From the NCBI RefSeq assembly GCF_008271805.1, contig NZ_VSRY01000159.1:1-64000 (forward strand): a stretch of 64,000 bases of DNA, in the 5' to 3' direction. How positions within the stretch are numbered: position 1 is the first letter of the stretch; each line of letters begins with the position of its first letter. The notes beneath the pieces are model-generated. The model saw only the letters and a program-made list of their open reading frames with translations, was not told the DNA's origin and did not search any database. The DNA is from Streptomyces sp. TRM49041. GTDB taxonomy: Bacteria > Actinomycetota > Actinomycetes > Streptomycetales > Streptomycetaceae. This document shows, in pieces, positions 35,678 to 44,672 of the stretch. A program made the translations under genes and the position numbers.

Positions 35678-36871
35678 GTGACCGAGCGCGTCGTACTCGC
35701 CTACTCGGGCGGCCTTGACACCTCCGTCGCCATCGGCTGGATCGCCGAGGAGACGGGCGCCGAGGTCATCGCCGTCGCCGTGGACGTCGGCCAGGGCGGC
35801 GAGGACCTGGACGTCATCCGCAAGCGCGCGCTCGCCTGCGGTGCTGTGGAAGCCGAGGTCGCGGACGCCAAGGACGAGTTCGCCGACGAGTACTGCCTCC
35901 CGGCGATCAAGGCGAACGCCCTCTACATGGACCGGTACCCGCTCGTCTCCGCGCTGTCCCGGCCCACGATCGTCAAGCACCTCGTCGCCGCCGCCCAGAA
36001 GCACAACGCCTCGATCGTCGCCCACGGCTGCACCGGCAAGGGCAACGACCAGGTCCGCTTCGAGGCCGGCATCGCCGCCCTCGGCCCCGACCTGAAGTGC
36101 ATCGCCCCGGTCCGGGACTACGCGATGACCCGGGACAAGGCCATCGCCTTCGCCGAGAAGGTGGACCTGCCGATCGCCACCACCAAGAAGTCCCCCTACT
36201 CGATCGACCAGAACGTCTTCGGCCGGGCCGTCGAGACCGGCTTCCTCGAGGACATCTGGAACGGCCCGATCGAGGACATCTACGAGTACACCTCGAACCC
36301 GGCCGAGCCCCGCGAGGCCGACGAGGTCGTCATCACCTTCAAGGAGGGCGTCCCGGTCGCCGTCGACGGCAAGCCCGTCACCGTCCTCCAGGCCATCCAG
36401 CAGCTCAACGAGCGGGCCGGCGCCCAGGGCATCGGCCGGATCGACATGGTCGAGGACCGGCTCGTCGGCATCAAGTCCCGCGAGGTGTACGAGGCTCCCG
36501 GCGCGATCGCCCTGATCACCGCCCACCAGGAGCTGGAGAACGTCACCGTCGAGCGCGAGCTGGCCCGGTACAAGCGGCAGGTCGAGCAGCGCTGGGGCGA
36601 GCTGGTCTACGACGGCCTGTGGTTCTCCCCGCTGAAGCGCGCCCTGGACGGCTTCATCAACGAGGCCAACCAGCACGTCTCCGGCGACATCCGGATGACC
36701 CTGCACGGCGGCCGGGCCGTCGTCACCGGCCGGAAGTCGGACCAGTCGCTGTACGACTTCAACCTCGCCACGTACGACTCGGGCGACACCTTCGACCAGT
36801 CGAAGGCGCAGGGCTTCATCGACCTCTTCAGCCTGTCGGCGAAGATCGCCGCCAAGCGTGACCTCGCCTGA
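35678..36871 (+). CDS. argG: Argininosuccinate synthase
   Basis: 397 residues. It joins citrulline and aspartate using ATP. The start RVVLAYSGGLDTSVAIGWI carries the PP-loop for ATP, followed by AHGCTGKGNDQVRFE and YSIDQNVFGR. The GTG at 35678 is chosen because AAGGAG lies eight bases upstream and family homology begins there; the in-frame ATG at 35642 falls within the predicted operator. Three genes downstream of argCJBDR in the same direction, with argH 94 bases further on. Confidence 0.96.
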   Translation: MTERVVLAYSGGLDTSVAIGWIAEETGAEVIAVAVDVGQGGEDLDVIRKRALACGAVEAEVADAKDEFADEYCLPAIKANALYMDRYPLVSALSRPTIVKHLVAAAQKHNASIVAHGCTGKGNDQVRFEAGIAALGPDLKCIAPVRDYAMTRDKAIAFAEKVDLPIATTKKSPYSIDQNVFGRAVETGFLEDIWNGPIEDIYEYTSNPAEPREADEVVITFKEGVPVAVDGKPVTVLQAIQQLNERAGAQGIGRIDMVEDRLVGIKSREVYEAPGAIALITAHQELENVTVERELARYKRQVEQRWGELVYDGLWFSPLKRALDGFINEANQHVSGDIRMTLHGGRAVVTGRKSDQSLYDFNLATYDSGDTFDQSKAQGFIDLFSLSAKIAAKRDLA

Positions 36872-36965
36872 GCCGAAGTCGTTCGACAACCGCCTCCCCG
36901 CTTCCCCGCTTCCCGTGCGGCGGGGAGGCGGACGTACATCCCTATCCTCCCGAGGAGCTTCCGCA

Positions 36966-38396
36966 GTGAGCAGCAACAACGGTGACGTCCGGCTCTGGGG
37001 CGGCCGGTTCGCCGACGGCCCGGCCGAGGCGCTGGCGAAACTGTCCGCGTCGGTCCACTTCGACTGGCGGCTGGCGCCGTACGACATCGCCGGTTCCCGC
37101 GCCCACGCGCGCGTGCTGCACAAGGCCGGGCTGCTCACCGAGGACGAGCTGACCCGCATGCTGGCCGGCCTCGACCGGCTGGAGGCCGACGTGGCGGACG
37201 GCTCCTTCACCGGCACCATCGCCGACGAGGACGTGCACACCGCCCTGGAGCGCGGCCTGCTGGAGCGCCTCGGCCCGGACCTCGGCGGCAAGCTGCGGGC
37301 GGGCCGGTCCCGGAACGACCAGGTCGCCACCCTGTTCCGGATGTACCTGCGCGACCACGCCCGGATCGTCGGCGGCCTGATCGCCGACCTGCAGGACGCC
37401 CTCGTGGGCCTCGCCGATGCGCACCCGGACGTCGCGATGCCGGGCCGTACGCACCTCCAGCACGCCCAGCCCGTGCTCTTCGCCCACCATGTGCTCGCCC
37501 ATGTCCAGTCGCTCTCCCGGGACGCGGAGCGGCTGCGCCAGTGGGACAAGCGCACGGCGGTCTCCCCGTACGGCTCCGGCGCACTCGCCGGGTCGTCCCT
37601 CGGGCTCGACCCGGAGGCGGTCGCCAAGGACCTGGGCTTCGAGAACGGCAGCGCGGGCAACTCGATCGACGGCACGGCGTCGCGGGACTTCGTCGCCGAG
37701 TTCGCGTTCATCACCGCGATGATCGGTGTGAACCTCTCCCGGATCGCCGAGGAGGTCATCATCTGGAACACGAAGGAGTTCTCCTTCGTGACCCTGCACG
37801 ACGCCTTCTCGACCGGCTCGTCGATCATGCCGCAGAAGAAGAACCCGGACATCGCGGAGCTGGCGCGCGGCAAGTCGGGCCGTCTGATCGGCAATCTGAC
37901 CGGGCTCCTGGCCACCCTCAAGGCGCTGCCCCTCGCGTACAACCGCGACCTTCAGGAGGACAAGGAGCCGGTCTTCGACTCCTGCGACCAGCTGGAGGTC
38001 CTGCTGCCGGCCTTCACCGGCATGATGGCGACTCTCACGGTCAACCGCGAGCGCATGGAGGAGCTGGCCCCGGCGGGCTTCTCCCTGGCGACGGACATCG
38101 CGGAGTGGCTCGTCAAGCAGGGCGTGCCGTTCCGGGTGGCCCACGAGGTCGCCGGCGAGTGCGTCAAGGAGTGCGAGGCGCGGGGCATCGAGCTGGACCA
38201 GCTGACCGACGAGCAGTTCGCGAAGATCTCCGAGCACCTCACCCCCGAGGTCCGTACGGTCCTCAACGTCCCGGGTGCCCTGGCGTCGCGCAGCGGCCGG
38301 GGCGGCACGGCCCCGTCGGCGGTCGCGGCCCAGCTGGCCGAGGTCAAGGCGGATCTGGTGATCCAGCACGCATGGGCGGACGCCAGGAAGAAGTAA
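36966..38396 (+). CDS. argH: Argininosuccinate lyase
   Basis: 476 residues, fumarase/aspartase superfamily. WGGRFADGPAEALAKLSASV opens the protein; RSRNDQVATLFRMYLR and PGRTHLQHAQPVLFAHH are conserved blocks. The flexible signature loop GSSIMPQKKNPDIAELARG holds the catalytic Ser. It releases arginine and fumarate in the last step. GAGGAG precedes the GTG start by eight bases. With argG it completes the pathway here, except argF (ornithine carbamoyltransferase), which is not in the window. Confidence 0.96.
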   Translation: MSSNNGDVRLWGGRFADGPAEALAKLSASVHFDWRLAPYDIAGSRAHARVLHKAGLLTEDELTRMLAGLDRLEADVADGSFTGTIADEDVHTALERGLLERLGPDLGGKLRAGRSRNDQVATLFRMYLRDHARIVGGLIADLQDALVGLADAHPDVAMPGRTHLQHAQPVLFAHHVLAHVQSLSRDAERLRQWDKRTAVSPYGSGALAGSSLGLDPEAVAKDLGFENGSAGNSIDGTASRDFVAEFAFITAMIGVNLSRIAEEVIIWNTKEFSFVTLHDAFSTGSSIMPQKKNPDIAELARGKSGRLIGNLTGLLATLKALPLAYNRDLQEDKEPVFDSCDQLEVLLPAFTGMMATLTVNRERMEELAPAGFSLATDIAEWLVKQGVPFRVAHEVAGECVKECEARGIELDQLTDEQFAKISEHLTPEVRTVLNVPGALASRSGRGGTAPSAVAAQLAEVKADLVIQHAWADARKK

Positions 38397-38407
38397 CCGC
38401 AGGTCCC

Positions 38408-38923
38408 TCACAGCGCCGCCGCCCAGTCCGCGAGCGCGTCGAAGTCCGGCCGGATCAGCCCGATCCCCGGATCGACGTGCAGCAACAGGGCGGCGGCGAG
38501 GTGTTCCCGCTCCACCCATTCGCGGTCGTACGCCGTGATGTCGTCGTCCACCCACGCGAACGGCCGCCCGGCCGCGTACTCCAGCACGTACCGCGTCTTC
38601 CAGAAGGTCCCGCGAGGGGCCTTCCCGCGCGTCTCGGGCCAGGCGATGTACGGCAGCTCGGGCAGCCCGAGGCGCGGCCCTATCCATGTGTTGGCCTCGT
38701 CCTTCCATGTGGTCGCCCACACCAGCTCGTATGTGCCTGCCAGCGCCAGCAGCCTCTCGCCGTGTCCGGGATTCAGCAGCACCGGCAGGGGCTGGACGTC
38801 GGTCCAGCCGGACGGGCGCATCCGATGCCTGCGGTAGCCCTCCGGCGGCCCGCTCCGCGACAGCGCCTCGTACGGGTTCAGCGGACCGTCGACATCGATC
38901 AGCAGCAGCGGCTTCCTCGCCAT
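38408..38923 (-). CDS. HAD-like hydrolase family protein
   Basis: 171 residues. The N-terminal LLLIDVDGPLNPYEAL matches HAD motif I (DxDG). WATTWKDEANTWIG and the acidic AWVDDDITAYDREWV resemble motifs II-IV. No cap domain is evident. The family often acts as a phosphatase on small metabolites; substrate unknown. The ATG at 38923 has an AAGGAT ribosome-binding site; the frame stays open further upstream into the TetR operator. It diverges from the tetR gene, so the operator could affect both. Confidence 0.75.
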   Translation of the reverse strand: MARKPLLLIDVDGPLNPYEALSRSGPPEGYRRHRMRPSGWTDVQPLPVLLNPGHGERLLALAGTYELVWATTWKDEANTWIGPRLGLPELPYIAWPETRGKAPRGTFWKTRYVLEYAAGRPFAWVDDDITAYDREWVEREHLAAALLLHVDPGIGLIRPDFDALADWAAAL

Positions 38924-38967
38924 TCGCACATCCTTCCGTTCGCCTCGTTCATGAGTCGACGACCTTT

Positions 38968-38993
38968 CAAGTGAGACATTCATGTCTCACTTG
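38968..38993. promoter_or_regulatory. Perfect 26-bp operator for the TetR-family regulator
   Basis: CAAGTGAGACAT (38968-38979) and ATGTCTCACTTG (38982-38993) are exact reverse complements around TC. The palindrome lies over the expected -35 region of the tetR promoter (-10 TATGGT at 38997-39002), so binding would block tetR-MFS transcription. A partial copy, TTGTCTCAT, overlaps the tetR start codon. Confidence 0.7.
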
Positions 38994-39008
38994 GGTTATG
39001 GTTGTCTC

Positions 39009-39560
39009 ATGAGTGTTGACCGTGACCAGGTGCTCCGCAGTGCCGCCGCCCTTCTCTCCCGTAAGTCGACCGCCACCATGGACGAGGTCGCCCGCGCCGC
39101 CGGGATCGGCCGGGCGACCCTGCACCGGCACTTCGCCGGGCGGGACGCGCTGGTCAGGGCGCTGGAGGAGCTCGGCATCCAGGAGTTCGAGGCGGCCATC
39201 GACGCCGCCCGGCTCGACGACGGCACCGCCGAGGACGGCCTCCGGCGGCTGGTGGCCGGCGTGGAGCCGGTCGCGGGGCTGCTCGCGTTCCTCGTCACCG
39301 AGAACCAGCTGTTCGAGGGCGATCAGATGAACGAGGGCTGGGCCCGCCTCGACGCCCGTGTCTCCGCGCTGTTCCGGCGTGGCCAGGAGCGCGGCGAGTT
39401 CCGGATCGACCTCACGCCCGCCTGGCTGACAGAGGCCCTCTACGGCCTCATCGGCACCTGCGCCTGGTGCGTCCAGGACGGGCGGGTCGCGGGCAAGGAC
39501 TTCCAGTACATGATCGTCGAGTTGCTGCTCGGCGGAGCACGCAGGAGCGTGGACAAGTGA
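39009..39560 (+). CDS. TetR-family transcriptional repressor
   Basis: 183 residues. The N-terminal helix-turn-helix (TMDEVARAAGIGRATLHRHF, then AGRDALVRALEE) is canonical TetR; the C-terminal helical ligand domain is variable. TATGGT ends six bases before the ATG and no ribosome-binding site is present, so the mRNA is likely leaderless. Its stop overlaps the GTG of the MFS exporter (GTGA), the usual repressor-pump pair. It most likely binds the 26-bp palindrome just upstream and is released by a drug or metabolite that the pump exports. Confidence 0.9.
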   Translation: MSVDRDQVLRSAAALLSRKSTATMDEVARAAGIGRATLHRHFAGRDALVRALEELGIQEFEAAIDAARLDDGTAEDGLRRLVAGVEPVAGLLAFLVTENQLFEGDQMNEGWARLDARVSALFRRGQERGEFRIDLTPAWLTEALYGLIGTCAWCVQDGRVAGKDFQYMIVELLLGGARRSVDK

Positions 39561-41101
39561 CCCGAACCGCACAGCCGGTCGAGGACGCGGAGGCCGTACA
39601 CCGCCCGGGCCGCTGGCTCGCGCTCGCCGTGCTCGTCCTGGCCGTGCTGCTGGTCGCGGTCGACGCCACCGTACTCGGCCTGGCCACGCCCTACCTCAGC
39701 GAGGACCTCAAGCCGTCCGGCACGCAGCTCCTCTGGATCGGCGACGTCTACTCCTTCGTGATCGCGGGGCTCCTGGTCTCCATGGGCAGCCTCGGTGACC
39801 GCATCGGCCGCAAGAAGCTGCTTCTCACCGGAGCGACCGCGTTCGGCGCGGTCTCCGTCCTCAACGCCTACGCGACCACGCCCGAGATGATGATCGCCGC
39901 CCGGGCGCTGCTCGGCGTCGCGGGGGCGACGCTCATGCCGGCCACGCTGGCCCTGATCCGCAACCTCTTCCCCGACCCGCGCGAGCGCAGCTTCGCCGTC
40001 GGTATCTGGGGTGCGATGGCGTCGGCGGGCGCCGCCGTGGGGCCGGTCGTCGGCGGGTTCCTGCTGGAGCACTTCTGGTGGGGCTCGGTCTTCCTGATCA
40101 ACCTGCCGGTCATGGCGGTCCTCGTGGTGGTCGGCGCCCGGCTGATCCCCGAGTCGAAGAACCCGGCGCCCGGCCCGTGGGACCTGCCGAGCGTCGCCCT
40201 GTCCCTCGTCGGCATGATCGGTGTCGTATACGCGGTCAAGGAGGCGGCCGCGCACGGCTTCCGCCCGGAGGCCGGAATCGCCGCCGCGGTCGGTGCCGCC
40301 GCGCTGATCTGGTTCGTACGCCGTCAGCTGACGCTGCCGGCGCCGCTGCTCGACATGCGGCTGTTCCGGCACCGGGGCTTCTCGGGCGCGGTCCTCGCCG
40401 ACCTGCTGACCATCCTGGGCCTGTCCGGGCTGATCTTCTTCCTGTCCCAGTTCCTGCAACTGGTCCAGGAGCGCAGCCCGCTGGAGGCCGGTCTCGCCGA
40501 GCTGCCCGCCGCGCTCGGCGCGGTCGGGGCGGGACTGGTCGCGGGTGTCGCCGCCCGCCGGTTCTCGGTGCGGTCCGTCGTCTCCGGCGGACTCGCGGCG
40601 ATCGGGCTCGCACTGGCCGCGCTGACGGTGCTGGACCGCACGACCGGCTACCCGGTGCTCGGAGTGTCGCTGCTGGCCGTGGGCGTCGGCGCGGGACTGG
40701 CGTTCACGGTGACCGCGGACGTCATCCTGTCGAGCGTGCCCAAGGAGCAGGCGGGCGCGGCCTCCGCCGTGTCCGAGACGGCGTACGAGCTGGGCGCGGC
40801 GCTCGGTATCGCGCTCCTCGGCTCCATCGTGACGGGCGTCTACCGGGACTTCGTCACCCCCCGAGGCGTCCCCGGCGACACCGCGGCCGCCGCGCACGAG
40901 TCGCTCGGCGGTGCCGTGGAGGCGGCCAAGGCGCTTCCGGAACGTTCCGCCGATGCCCTCGTGGCCGCCGCGCAGCACGCGTTCGTGGAGGGCCTGCGCC
41001 TGGCGGCCGGCGTCGGCGCGGCCGTCCTGCTGGCCACCGCGGCCGCGGCCTGGCTTCTGCTGCGGAGGCAGCACCTGGAGGACGGCGTCGAGCACCCGTG
41101 A
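39557..41101 (+). CDS. MFS drug exporter, DHA2 (14-helix) family
   Basis: 514 residues with about 14 hydrophobic helices. Motif A of MFS proteins is visible as GSLGDRIGRKKLLLTGA after helix 2. Acidic-Asp motif D1 lies in LLVAVDATVLGLATPYL and the motif C-like GAAVGPVVGGFLL in helix 5. This pattern fits proton-driven QacA/SmvA-type multidrug exporters. Translationally coupled to the TetR repressor upstream. Substrate cannot be predicted. A strong hairpin follows. Confidence 0.9.
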   Translation: MTRTAQPVEDAEAVHRPGRWLALAVLVLAVLLVAVDATVLGLATPYLSEDLKPSGTQLLWIGDVYSFVIAGLLVSMGSLGDRIGRKKLLLTGATAFGAVSVLNAYATTPEMMIAARALLGVAGATLMPATLALIRNLFPDPRERSFAVGIWGAMASAGAAVGPVVGGFLLEHFWWGSVFLINLPVMAVLVVVGARLIPESKNPAPGPWDLPSVALSLVGMIGVVYAVKEAAAHGFRPEAGIAAAVGAAALIWFVRRQLTLPAPLLDMRLFRHRGFSGAVLADLLTILGLSGLIFFLSQFLQLVQERSPLEAGLAELPAALGAVGAGLVAGVAARRFSVRSVVSGGLAAIGLALAALTVLDRTTGYPVLGVSLLAVGVGAGLAFTVTADVILSSVPKEQAGAASAVSETAYELGAALGIALLGSIVTGVYRDFVTPRGVPGDTAAAAHESLGGAVEAAKALPERSADALVAAAQHAFVEGLRLAAGVGAAVLLATAAAAWLLLRRQHLEDGVEHP

Positions 41102-41157
41102 CGTATACGACCCACACCACGGCCCACACCTGCGGGGGTGCGGCACGCGTGAGGCCG

Positions 41158-41205
41158 GTACGGATGAGGGCCGCACTCCCCTGGGGGCGCGGCCCTCATC
41201 CGTAC
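41158..41205. terminator. 17-bp hairpin between converging MFS and acyltransferase genes
   Basis: Arms 41158-41174 and 41189-41205 are perfect complements with a 14-base loop, placed between the two stop codons. Probably bidirectional. Confidence 0.7.
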
Positions 41206-41227
41206 GGCAGACCGGTCACGAGGCCGG

Positions 41228-41899
41228 TCAGGCCGCCTTCGCCTTCGTGGCGTACATGTCCACGTACTCCTGCCCCGACAGCCGCATGACCTCCGCCATC
41301 ACGGAGTCCGTCACCGCCCGAAGCACATACCGGTCGCGGCCCATGCCCTCGTACCGCGAGAACTCCATCGGCTCGCCGAACCGGACCGTCACCCGGCCCG
41401 GCCGGGGCAGCCCCGCGCCGCCCGGCTGCAGCTTGTCCGTGCCGATCAGGGCGAACGGCACCACGGGCGCGCCCGTCATCAGCGTGAGCCGCGCGATACC
41501 CGTACGGCCGCGGTAGAGGCGGCCGTCGGGGGAGCGGGTGCCCTCCGGGTAGATGCCGAAGACCTTGCCCTCCTCCAGCACCCGGCGTCCGGTGTGCAGC
41601 GCCGCCACGGCCGCCCCGGCGCCGTCCCGGTCCACCGGGATCATGCCGACGCCGGTGAAGAACCATGCCATCAGGCGGCCCTTGAGTCCCTTACCGGTGA
41701 CGTACTCGTCCTTGCCGATGAAGAACACCTGACGGTCCACGACCAGCGGAAGGATCATCGAATCGATGAACGTCAGATGATTGCCCGCCAGGATGACCGG
41801 CCCGGACCCGGGGATGTTCCCGGCGCCTTCCACCCGTGGGCGGAACATCAGCCGCATGACCGGGCCGAGCACTGCCTTGATGAGCGCGAAGCGGGACAA
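41228..41899 (-). CDS. 1-acyl-sn-glycerol-3-phosphate acyltransferase (PlsC-like)
   Basis: 223 residues. The catalytic NHx4D motif is NHLTFID (about residues 40-46). The glycerol-phosphate motif is GIYPEGTRSPDGRLYRGRTG, and VVPFALIGT is the fourth block. It transfers an acyl chain to lysophosphatidic acid in membrane phospholipid synthesis. The start is TTG 41899, with GGAGG about five bases upstream. A glycerophosphodiesterase gene diverges from it, so both concern phospholipid turnover. Confidence 0.9.
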   Translation of the reverse strand: MSRFALIKAVLGPVMRLMFRPRVEGAGNIPGSGPVILAGNHLTFIDSMILPLVVDRQVFFIGKDEYVTGKGLKGRLMAWFFTGVGMIPVDRDGAGAAVAALHTGRRVLEEGKVFGIYPEGTRSPDGRLYRGRTGIARLTLMTGAPVVPFALIGTDKLQPGGAGLPRPGRVTVRFGEPMEFSRYEGMGRDRYVLRAVTDSVMAEVMRLSGQEYVDMYATKAKAA

Positions 41900-42141
41900 C
41901 GAGTCCTCCGGTGTCGTGAGCGGTCGCGGTCGCGGTCCTGCACGGCCGACGAAGTCTGCAGGTGAGTACGGTACTCGCGAGTCACCTCCCGCCGCACATC
42001 GGGTTCACAAGTCGATACACAGTGTTGACCCACGTTTTCCACACGTTCGTCCAGGGGCTCCCGTACGGGAGGCGTAGCCGCATACGATCAGCCGCGCCCG
42101 ACAACCCGTATATCGAAGACATGTTCACTGGAGGAGCCTTT

Positions 42142-43314
42142 ATGACTCAGGGTGCGCGCAGGAGTCCCGCTCGCAGGACCGTACTGGGGGCGGCGGCGCT
42201 CACCACGGCGGCGGCCGTGTCGGCCGCCGGCGCCGGAAGCGCCGTGGCAGCGGCCCCGGCCGGACGTGGCGGGCGGCCGGGTCACGGCCCGGCCTTCCGC
42301 CGGCTGCCGGTCCCCACGGTGATCGCGCACCGCGGTGCCAGCGGCTATCGCCCCGAGCACACGTTCGGCTCCTACCAGCTGGCCCTGGACATGGGCGCCC
42401 ACGTCATCGAGCAGGACCTGGTGCCCACCAGCGACGGCCATCTGGTGTGCCGTCACGAGAACGACATCACGGGCACCACGGACATCGCCGACCACCCCGA
42501 GTTCGCCTCCCGCCGCACGACCAAGACGGTCGACGGCCAGTCCCTCACCGGCTGGTTCACCGAGGACTTCACGCTCGCCGAGCTGAAGACGCTGCGCGCC
42601 AAGGAGCGCATCCCCGGCACCCGCCCGGACAACACCCTCTACGACGGCCGCTGGACCATACCCAGCTTCGAGGAGGTGCTGCGCTGGGCCGAGAAGGAGG
42701 GCCGCCGCCGCGGCCACCCGGTGTGGCTGCACGTCGAGACCAAGCACCCCGCGTACTTCCGCAAGCTCGGCCTCGGCCTGGAGGAGCGGCTCGCGAAGCT
42801 GCTGCGCCGCTACGGCCGGCACCGTGCCGACTCGCCGACGTTCCTCCAGTCCTTCGAGCCCACCAGCATGGAGCGGATGGCCAGGCTCGTCGGCACCCCG
42901 CGCGTCGTCCTGCTGTGGACCCCCGACGACCGCCCCTGGGACTTCGTCGAGGCCGGCGACCCGCGCACCGTCGCCGACCTCATCACGCCCGAGGGCCTCG
43001 ACTGGATCGCGTCGTACGCCCAGGGCATCGGCCCCCTCGCCGACCTGGTCATACCCAAGGACGCCGACGGCAGGCTGGGCGAGCCCACCACTCTCGTACG
43101 GGACGCGCACGCCCGCGGCCTGGTCCTCCACCCGTACACGCTGCGCAACGAGAACACCTTCCTGCCCGCCGACTTCCGGCGCGGCACGGACCCGAACGCG
43201 TACGGCGACGTCTTCGGGGCGTACCGGGCGTACCTCGCCACCGGCATCGACGGCATCTTCACCGACCAGCCGGACACCGGCCTGCTGGCCGCCGCCGACC
43301 ACTGCGACCGCTGA
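42142..43314 (+). CDS. Tat-exported glycerophosphodiester phosphodiesterase
   Basis: 390 residues. A twin-arginine signal peptide (ARRTVLGAAALTTAAAVSAA, ending AVAAAPAG) directs folded export. The GDPD domain opens with VIAHRGASGYRPEHTFGSYQ (catalytic His and Arg) and continues with EQDLVPTSDGHLVCRHE for the metal ligands. The C-terminal GIFTDQPDTGL is conserved. It hydrolyses deacylated phospholipids or teichoic-acid-like polymers outside the cell to release glycerol-3-phosphate. ATG 42142 has GGAGGAG eight bases upstream. A 13-bp hairpin follows the stop. Confidence 0.92.
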   Translation: MTQGARRSPARRTVLGAAALTTAAAVSAAGAGSAVAAAPAGRGGRPGHGPAFRRLPVPTVIAHRGASGYRPEHTFGSYQLALDMGAHVIEQDLVPTSDGHLVCRHENDITGTTDIADHPEFASRRTTKTVDGQSLTGWFTEDFTLAELKTLRAKERIPGTRPDNTLYDGRWTIPSFEEVLRWAEKEGRRRGHPVWLHVETKHPAYFRKLGLGLEERLAKLLRRYGRHRADSPTFLQSFEPTSMERMARLVGTPRVVLLWTPDDRPWDFVEAGDPRTVADLITPEGLDWIASYAQGIGPLADLVIPKDADGRLGEPTTLVRDAHARGLVLHPYTLRNENTFLPADFRRGTDPNAYGDVFGAYRAYLATGIDGIFTDQPDTGLLAAADHCDR

Positions 43315-43319
43315 CACCC

Positions 43320-43356
43320 GCGGGGGCACGCGTCCGCGTCACCCGCGTGCCCCCGC
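43320..43356 (+). terminator. Hairpin terminator after the glycerophosphodiesterase gene
   Basis: Arms 43320-43332 and 43344-43356 are perfect 13-base complements with an 11-base loop, beginning six bases after the stop. Confidence 0.6.
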
Positions 43357-43415
43357 ACCGCCCCATCGGGCGATTCCCCGGCGGCCGGGCAACCGCCCCC
43401 GCCCCCACGCGTGTC

Positions 43416-43997
43416 ATGCCGGGCATGACGTCCCGTGAACCAGTCCCGCAGCCGTCGGCCGTACCCGAACTGGTGGGCGCCTTTACGCCGTTGCTCGCCG
43501 CCGAGTCCGACGCGGAGGCCGCCGCGGCGGGCGTCGAGTCGCGCGACCTGCAGCAGGCGGTCTGGCTCCGCCTCCTGGAGCGCCTCGACGGAGACGGCTT
43601 GCCCGACCGCCCCGCCGACTGGCTGCGCCGTGCCGTACGGGCAGAGGCCCGCCGCGCCCGCCGCACCACCGTCCGGGAACTCCCGTACGACGACGAGCCC
43701 GCCCCCGACAGCCGCTCGGGCCCCGGCTCCGACCTCGCACCGGCACCCGAGTGCGCCGCGCTCGCCGCCGAACGCCGCCGCGCCCTGCGCTCCGCCATAC
43801 GACGGTCACCCGCCCGCTGCCGGCGGCTACTGGCTGCGATGCTGTCGCCGAACGACCTGACCTACCAGGAAATCGCAGGGAAGTTGGGTATCTCACAGGG
43901 CAGTTTGGGGCCGATGCGTTCCCGATGCCTGGGATGCCTGCGCAGAATGCTGGCAGCAGAGGTTGCCGCTCCTGACCATCGGGGAAAGCTGCGGTAG
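43416..43997 (+). CDS. Small sigma-70-family sigma factor-like protein
   Basis: 193 residues. The N-terminal half has a region-2-like helical segment (ESRDLQQAVWLRLLERL, then PADWLRRAVRAEARRARR). After an acidic linker the C-terminal half holds a region-4 helix-turn-helix (LTYQEIAGKLGISQGSLGPM, then RSRCLGCLRRML). This is the layout of ECF-type sigma factors, but region 2 is weak, so promoter melting is uncertain. No anti-sigma gene is adjacent. ATG 43425 is an alternative start; neither start has a good ribosome-binding site. Confidence 0.75.
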   Translation: MPGMTSREPVPQPSAVPELVGAFTPLLAAESDAEAAAAGVESRDLQQAVWLRLLERLDGDGLPDRPADWLRRAVRAEARRARRTTVRELPYDDEPAPDSRSGPGSDLAPAPECAALAAERRRALRSAIRRSPARCRRLLAAMLSPNDLTYQEIAGKLGISQGSLGPMRSRCLGCLRRMLAAEVAAPDHRGKLR

Positions 43998-44036
43998 ACC
44001 GACAGGGTGTATCAGGTGAGCCGGAGGCATGCACAC

Positions 44037-44519
44037 ATGGGCATGAGCGTGACCATCTCAGCGGCAGACACACAGGATGCCGAACAGATCCTCAAGCTGC
44101 AGTACCTCTGCTATCAGAGCGAGGCGGAGCTGTACGGCGACTACACCATCGAGCCCCTCACCCAGCCGCTCGACGACCTCAGGGCCGAACTCGTGCGCGG
44201 CCGCGCGCTCGTCGCCCGCCTCGGTGACGAGATCGTCGCCTCCGTACGCGGCGAGGTCGACGAGACGGGTACGGCGCGCATCGCCAAGCTCATCGTCCAC
44301 CCGCGGCTCCGTGGCCACGGTCTGGGCGGCCGGCTCCTCGACGCCATCGAGGAGCACCTGGCCACCGACGCGCAGTTCGCCGCCAAGCGGTTCCAGCTCC
44401 TCACCGGCCACCGCAGCGAGGGCAACCTGCGCCTCTACCGCAAGAAGGGCTACGAGGCCGTCGGCGCCCTGGAGATCGGCCCGCGCCTCACTCTGGTCAC
44501 CCTGGAGAAGGCCGCCTAG
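44037..44519 (+). CDS. GNAT-family N-acetyltransferase
   Basis: 160 residues. The acetyl-CoA motif A is AKLIVHPRLRGHGLGGRLLD and motif B is NLRLYRKKGYEAVGAL near the C-terminus. The N-terminus (ILKLQYLCYQSEAELYGDY) resembles small-molecule acetyltransferases conserved in Streptomyces. Substrate unknown. ATG 44037 is preceded by GGAGG at a spacing of ten; ATG 44043 is possible. Stands 39 bases after the sigma-factor-like gene and may be co-transcribed. Confidence 0.88.
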   Translation: MGMSVTISAADTQDAEQILKLQYLCYQSEAELYGDYTIEPLTQPLDDLRAELVRGRALVARLGDEIVASVRGEVDETGTARIAKLIVHPRLRGHGLGGRLLDAIEEHLATDAQFAAKRFQLLTGHRSEGNLRLYRKKGYEAVGALEIGPRLTLVTLEKAA

Positions 44520-44542
44520 GTCTCTCCGGCGGGTCTTTCCGC

Positions 44543-44634
44543 TGCCCCGCCCCTCCCGAAAGCGGGGGCTCCGCCCCCGGCGTGCTGATGATCAGCCCCT
44601 CCGGCCTTTGAGGAGCGGGGTTCGGTGGCGGAGC
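44543..44634. repeat. Dispersed Streptomyces intergenic repeat
   Basis: The GCCCCGCCCCTCCCGAAAGC...GGGGGCTCCGCCCCC block (about 44544-44579) and ATCAGCCCCTCCGGCCTTTG followed by AGGAGCGGGG (44591-44620) match the widespread Streptomyces intergenic repeat built on CAGCCCCTCCGGCGTTTGAG. Both parts can fold into hairpins. It sits after a GNAT gene and before a converging operon and may serve as a terminator or mRNA end. Confidence 0.6.
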
Positions 44635-44672
44635 GGCGGGGTGGGAAGATCCGCCGGACACGGCCTGACCAG

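Noticed and set aside
42447..43415. Upstream extension of the sigma-factor-like frame through the glycerophosphodiesterase gene
   Set aside because: It overlaps an intact gene in another frame and a terminator hairpin; sigma-like sequence begins only after 43416.
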